Shown: positions 61,572 to 64,000 of the stretch, in pieces | Layout of the letters: each line of letters begins with the position of its first letter | How positions within the stretch are numbered: position 1 is the stretch's first letter | Assembly: GCA_035326105.1 (NCBI GenBank) | Contig: DAOKYO010000001.1 | Coordinates: 744,001 to 808,000 of the forward strand | Direction of reading: 5' to 3' | DNA from: Bacilli bacterium | GTDB lineage: Bacteria > Bacillota_I > Bacilli_A > RFN20 > CAG-826 | DNA length: 64,000 nucleotides | The notes under the pieces: model-generated | What the model was told of the DNA's origin: nothing | What the model saw: the letters and a program-made list of their open reading frames with translations, nothing else | The model's database searches: none | Made by a program: the position numbers and the translations under genes

Positions 61572-61952
61572 TTATTTCATTACCTCTTCATTTAGATTTA
61601 CAACGAGGACTTCCTTGTCGTCATCCCAACTCGTAAGAAACTTCCTTGGACTTCGTCCAAATTCAGTATGGGCTAAGCCGGATATTTTTTCAATCAGCTT
61701 TTTGTTTGCGATACGCGAGTAACTATTCTTCACAGTTAACGGAAGCAAACTATCATTATCGATGTCGCCCCGGATAGAGGCGGCGCGGGATACCTTTTTA
61801 ACAACGATGGAATTTCTTTCATCATCAAAGCCCACCATAACGCGGTAGGCGGTCTTAATCGCCTCCATCGCGGTAGTATTAAATGTTATATTGGTATCGT
61901 AAATTGTTGCTATTCCCTGAGACACTTTTTTATTGAACCATGTTAAGGCCAT
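61572..61952 (-). CDS. Conserved-looking protein of unknown function, SPFH-NfeD operon
   Basis: 126 residues. Not recognised. No signal or membrane helix. It is of mixed alpha/beta character with a basic middle and an acidic end. The AAGGAGG at 6 bases and the strong promoter upstream show it is a real gene. As the lead gene of the operon it may be expressed with, or regulate, the SPFH-NfeD scaffold; this is only inferred from position. Confidence 0.75.
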   Translation of the reverse strand: MALTWFNKKVSQGIATIYDTNITFNTTAMEAIKTAYRVMVGFDDERNSIVVKKVSRAASIRGDIDNDSLLPLTVKNSYSRIANKKLIEKISGLAHTEFGRSPRKFLTSWDDDKEVLVVNLNEEVMK

Positions 61953-61980
61953 TTTCTCCTCCTTTTCCCCTTATGGCAAT

Positions 61981-62009
61981 ATTATAGATGATAAAAAGAA
62001 AAAATACAA
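61981..62009 (-). promoter_or_regulatory. SPFH operon promoter
   Basis: On the minus strand, TTGTAT (62004-62009), a 17-base spacer and consensus TATAAT (61981-61986), about 29 bases upstream of the 126-residue gene. Confidence 0.7.
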
Positions 62010-62083
62010 TTAAATACAAAAAAATATTTATAGAAACAATTTAAGATATTATTTTCTTTTAAAACAGCTAAATATACGAGTAT

Positions 62084-62115
62084 AAAAAAACTCCTCACCG
62101 CTAGAAGTGAGGAGT
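62084..62115 (-). terminator. Terminator of the membrane-protein gene
   Basis: ACTCCTCAC / GTGAGGAGT stem, 8-base loop, then T7 on the minus strand. Confidence 0.85.
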
Positions 62116-62135
62116 CAAAAAAATCATTTTTGCGC

Positions 62136-62864
62136 TTAATTGATAATTGTCGGCTTATCGTTTGCGTCATCTTTCTTATCTACAAGAATGCTGTGTTGAT
62201 CATTTGGTTTATCAACCGAAGGTGAAGAAGGAGTTGAAATATTTTTTTCCGCTTTTGCGGTCTTAACCTTTTTAACCTTATCCGCATTTAGTTCGGCTTG
62301 ATACTTACGATAGTTTCGATATCCAAAGTACCCATCGACTGCGAGATAGATAGCACCCAAAACGGCGATAACAAGCAACATCCAGGCAATCCATTTTGGC
62401 GTGAAATCCTTGAGAACCGAGATGATTGATCCTAAAGATAATAAGCCGATGTGAGCCCAAAATTTGGGCTGCTCCGTCTTTTCGCCAAGGAAAGTAACGG
62501 AGTAAAAGAACACGATAGCCCGAAAAACCAGCACAAACACCAGCGAGTACTTGTAGACAAGTCCCCAGGCGCTTCCTGGATCCCAACTGTTACCTTCTTG
62601 CAAGGCTCTGACGCCAACATAGAGAAGTAAACCGCCTAAAATCGTATCCAGAATAATTTCAACAAGATTTAATGTGCGCAGCCCTTCCTTCTTTAAGGTT
62701 CTTAACAAGGGATATACGCGCAGCAAAGAAAATGAAACAATGAAAATGCCACTAATTAAATAAACAATTCCGTTTGCAAAGACCGGAGCCAAGCCGACAC
62801 CTATTAAAATGGCGGCTAAAACCCACTTAATCAACCAACCATAACCATATTTAAGTTTCTTCAT
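62136..62864 (-). CDS. Polytopic membrane protein of unknown function
   Basis: 242 residues from the ATG at 62864, chosen for GAGGA 6 bases upstream; the frame runs open to 62918. Six hydrophobic segments (about residues 12-180), in the manner of DUF308-like repeats, though the family is not firmly recognised. A charged tail of about 60 residues (Lys, Asp, Ser-rich) ends the protein. A consensus -35 TTGACA lies at 62913-62918 (minus) but no good -10 sits at normal spacing. Confidence 0.7.
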   Translation of the reverse strand: MKKLKYGYGWLIKWVLAAILIGVGLAPVFANGIVYLISGIFIVSFSLLRVYPLLRTLKKEGLRTLNLVEIILDTILGGLLLYVGVRALQEGNSWDPGSAWGLVYKYSLVFVLVFRAIVFFYSVTFLGEKTEQPKFWAHIGLLSLGSIISVLKDFTPKWIAWMLLVIAVLGAIYLAVDGYFGYRNYRKYQAELNADKVKKVKTAKAEKNISTPSSPSVDKPNDQHSILVDKKDDANDKPTIIN

Positions 62865-62918
62865 ATTGAGTCCTCTCTGGTAATATTTTACATCATTTCG
62901 CAAATGCTGTCTTGTCAA

Positions 62919-63157
62919 TTGTTTTTAATTGCATAGTTAAGGAAATTATTTTTTTAATAATTCGGATACTCGATGAATAAAGTCAAGTAACCATCTTCAT
63001 TAAACTATCGACAGCTTAATTCGAAAAATGATGTCTTATATAAGCATGATTATAGAGTAAAAAGTGATTATGCGATACTAAAATCGTCAAATAGTTATTA
63101 AACCGAATTTATGTACAATATTGGCGTCAATTAAATTACCTTAATCATAACGACACA
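62919..63157. other. Non-coding stretch between the membrane protein and the tRNA cluster
   Basis: AT-rich, no supported gene and no recognised RNA. Stop codons are frequent in all frames. Confidence 0.5.
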
Positions 63158-63160
63158 TAA

Positions 63161-63192
63161 AAAGCTCCAAGTCTTTTACGACAAGGAGCTTT
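63161..63192 (-). terminator. tRNA operon terminator
   Basis: AAAGCTCC / GGAGCTTT with inner GTC/GAC pairing, followed by T on the minus strand, 58 bases after the tRNA-Leu gene. Confidence 0.75.
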
Positions 63193-63249
63193 CCATGCTA
63201 TTCTGGTTATTTTGTCATCATATTTAAACGATAAACAAAACATAAAGGT

Positions 63250-63338
63250 TGGTGCCCGGGACCGGAATCGAACCGGTATGAGGGATTAACCTCGCAGGAT
63301 TTTAAGTCCTGTGCGTCTACCTATTCCGCCACCTGGGC
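63250..63338 (-). tRNA. tRNA-Leu (UAA)
   Basis: 89 bases with encoded CCA. Class II with a long variable arm. The anticodon loop CTTAAAA gives UAA. The T-loop GGTTCGATTCC is normal. The acceptor stem GCCCAGG / CCCGGGC contains one A-C mismatch at position 5. Confidence 0.93.
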
Positions 63339-63339
63339 A

Positions 63340-63415
63340 TGGTGACTCGTAAGAGATTCGAACTCTTGACCCCTTGATTAAAAGTCAAGTGCTCTACCGA
63401 CTGAGCTAACGAGTC
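63340..63415 (-). tRNA. tRNA-Lys (UUU)
   Basis: 76 bases with encoded CCA. Acceptor GACTCGT pairs fully. The anticodon loop CTTTTAA gives UUU. Confidence 0.96.
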
Positions 63416-63420
63416 ATGAT

Positions 63421-63496
63421 TGGCTGGGGTACCTGGGATCGAACCAGGGAAATGACAGAGTCAAAGTCTGTTGCCTTACCGCTTGGCTATACCCCA
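63421..63496 (-). tRNA. tRNA-Gln (UUG)
   Basis: 76 bases with encoded CCA. Acceptor TGGGGTA / TACCCCA, anticodon loop CTTTGAC gives UUG. Confidence 0.96.
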
Positions 63497-63502
63497 AAAA
63501 GA

Positions 63503-63586
63503 TGGTGGAGGAGGGTGGATTTGAACCATCGAACCCGAAGGAACTGATTTACAGTCAGCCGCGTTTGGCCACTTCGCTACTCCTCC
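63503..63586 (-). tRNA. tRNA-Tyr (GUA)
   Basis: 84 bases with encoded CCA and a long variable arm (class II, as in bacterial tRNA-Tyr). Acceptor GGAGGAG / CTCCTCC, anticodon GTA. Confidence 0.96.
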
Positions 63587-63608
63587 ACAACGTGGTGCAA
63601 TGTATCAA

Positions 63609-63684
63609 TGGTGGATGTTGAGGGGTTCGAACCCCCGACCTCCGCCGTGTAAAGGCGATGCTCTCCCAGCTGAGCTAAACATCC
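63609..63684 (-). tRNA. tRNA-Val (UAC)
   Basis: 76 bases with encoded CCA. Acceptor GGATGTT / AACATCC, anticodon loop TTTACAC gives UAC. It is the first gene of the five-tRNA operon. Confidence 0.96.
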
Positions 63685-63713
63685 ACATTACACTCCGATA
63701 CACGTGCTTAATA

Positions 63714-63742
63714 AATATATCATTGACCCCCGTATTAGTCAA
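63714..63742 (-). promoter_or_regulatory. tRNA operon promoter
   Basis: On the minus strand, TTGACT (63737-63742), 17-base spacer, TATATT (63714-63719), about 30 bases upstream of tRNA-Val. It adjoins the pgi terminator directly. Confidence 0.75.
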
Positions 63743-63790
63743 TGAAAAAAAAGGAATTTTTTTTCGAGGTTTTCTCGAGTAAAATCCCTT
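63743..63790 (-). terminator. pgi terminator
   Basis: On the minus strand, AAGGGATTTT pairs with AAAATTCCTT (one G-T), with an inner TCGAG / CTCGA hairpin, followed by T6. Confidence 0.75.
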
Positions 63791-63815
63791 ATTTTTAAAA
63801 TGAAAAATGTGCCGA

Positions 63816-64000
63816 CTAGTAGCCTTTTTTACCCAATAAATGGAACATATTACGCTTGTAAATTTCCACCCCTGGTTGGTTGAAGGGATTAATATCCAAA
63901 AGGTAAGCGCTCATCGCACAAGTCTTCATAAAAAAGAAGAACATATAACCGATGTTATAACTATCAATCGTCGGAATATTAATAATTATGTTCGGTACTT
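63816..64000 (-). CDS. pgi: Glucose-6-phosphate isomerase, C-terminal part
   Basis: About 61 residues; the gene runs off the right edge. The end LDINPFNQPGVEIYKRNMF..LLGKKGY is the conserved C-terminus of bacterial Pgi (NPFNQPGVE). The enzyme interconverts glucose 6-phosphate and fructose 6-phosphate. The frame was read by hand from the minus strand and stops in TAG at 63816-63818. Confidence 0.9.
   Translation of the reverse strand, partial: VPNIIINIPTIDSYNIGYMFFFFMKTCAMSAYLLDINPFNQPGVEIYKRNMFHLLGKKGY

Noticed and set aside
63250..63338. tRNA-Leu as a pseudogene because of the A-C mismatch in the acceptor stem
   Set aside because: One mismatch is tolerated; all other arms, the anticodon and the CCA are intact.
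1..64000. CRISPR array, IS element, prophage or integrated element
   Set aside because: No spaced direct repeats, transposase or integrase motifs or phage genes were seen; gene content is syntenic core.

Overview
The window looks like a chromosomal segment of a low-to-moderate-GC member of the Bacillota, close to the Bacilli/Mollicutes boundary (Acholeplasmatales, Izemoplasmatales or RF39-like lineages are the best guesses). Pointers are the B. subtilis-type gene set and order (gpsB-rnpB, pgsA-pncC-recA, rny-ymdB-miaB-ricA-mutS-mutL-miaA, rpoE-fba, mnmG-rsmG-parA-parB), a type B RNase P RNA, AAGGAGG ribosome-binding sites, Gram-positive lipoproteins and a glycolipid-type glycosyltransferase. 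TGA is used as a stop (for example mnmG) and Trp codons are TGG, so this is the standard code and not a Mycoplasma/Spiroplasma-type code. A superoxide reductase, a monocluster ferredoxin and a complete SUF system suggest an anaerobe. No phage, IS element or CRISPR array was seen.

Layout. 1-4.1 kb: the end of an S51 peptidase, then a heterodimeric ABC exporter (minus strand). 4.3-8.4 kb: flippase-like membrane protein, GT4 glycosyltransferase, recX and yhaM. 8.5-12.3 kb (minus): hit, and two large foldase-like lipoproteins. 12.5-21.4 kb: sufCDSUB, mnmG, rsmG, parA and parB. 21.4-24.4 kb: FMN riboswitch plus ribU, an ABC-2 exporter and a ferredoxin. 24.5-31.6 kb: cmk-der-gpsA, HU, a short CCA/poly(A)-polymerase-head protein, dnaD, nth, recU and a DEDDh exonuclease. 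31.7-35.9 kb: gpsB, rnpB, pgsA, pncC, recA and a barnase-like lipoprotein. 36-45.9 kb: RNA decay, tRNA modification and mismatch repair. 45.9-50.6 kb: a three-gene ABC/FtsX-like exporter. 50.8-59 kb: csp, ychF, ispF, argS, rpoE, fba and a nucleotide-phosphatase operon. 59-62.9 kb (minus): nfu, superoxide reductase, SPFH-NfeD and a membrane protein. 63.2-64 kb (minus): five tRNA genes and the 3' end of pgi.

Most of this is core biology in tightly packed, translationally coupled operons. The less ordinary points are the barnase-like lipoprotein at 34.7 kb, the paired foldase-like lipoproteins with large inserts, the head-only CCA-type nucleotidyltransferase with a possibly leaderless start, the three-gene ABC/FtsX system whose ribosome-binding site lies inside a terminator stem, the structured leader before rny, and a ParB with a degenerate arginine motif. 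I did not find a clear multi-gene defence system or other wholly new machinery. Functional statements rest on motif and synteny recognition by eye; no database search was run.
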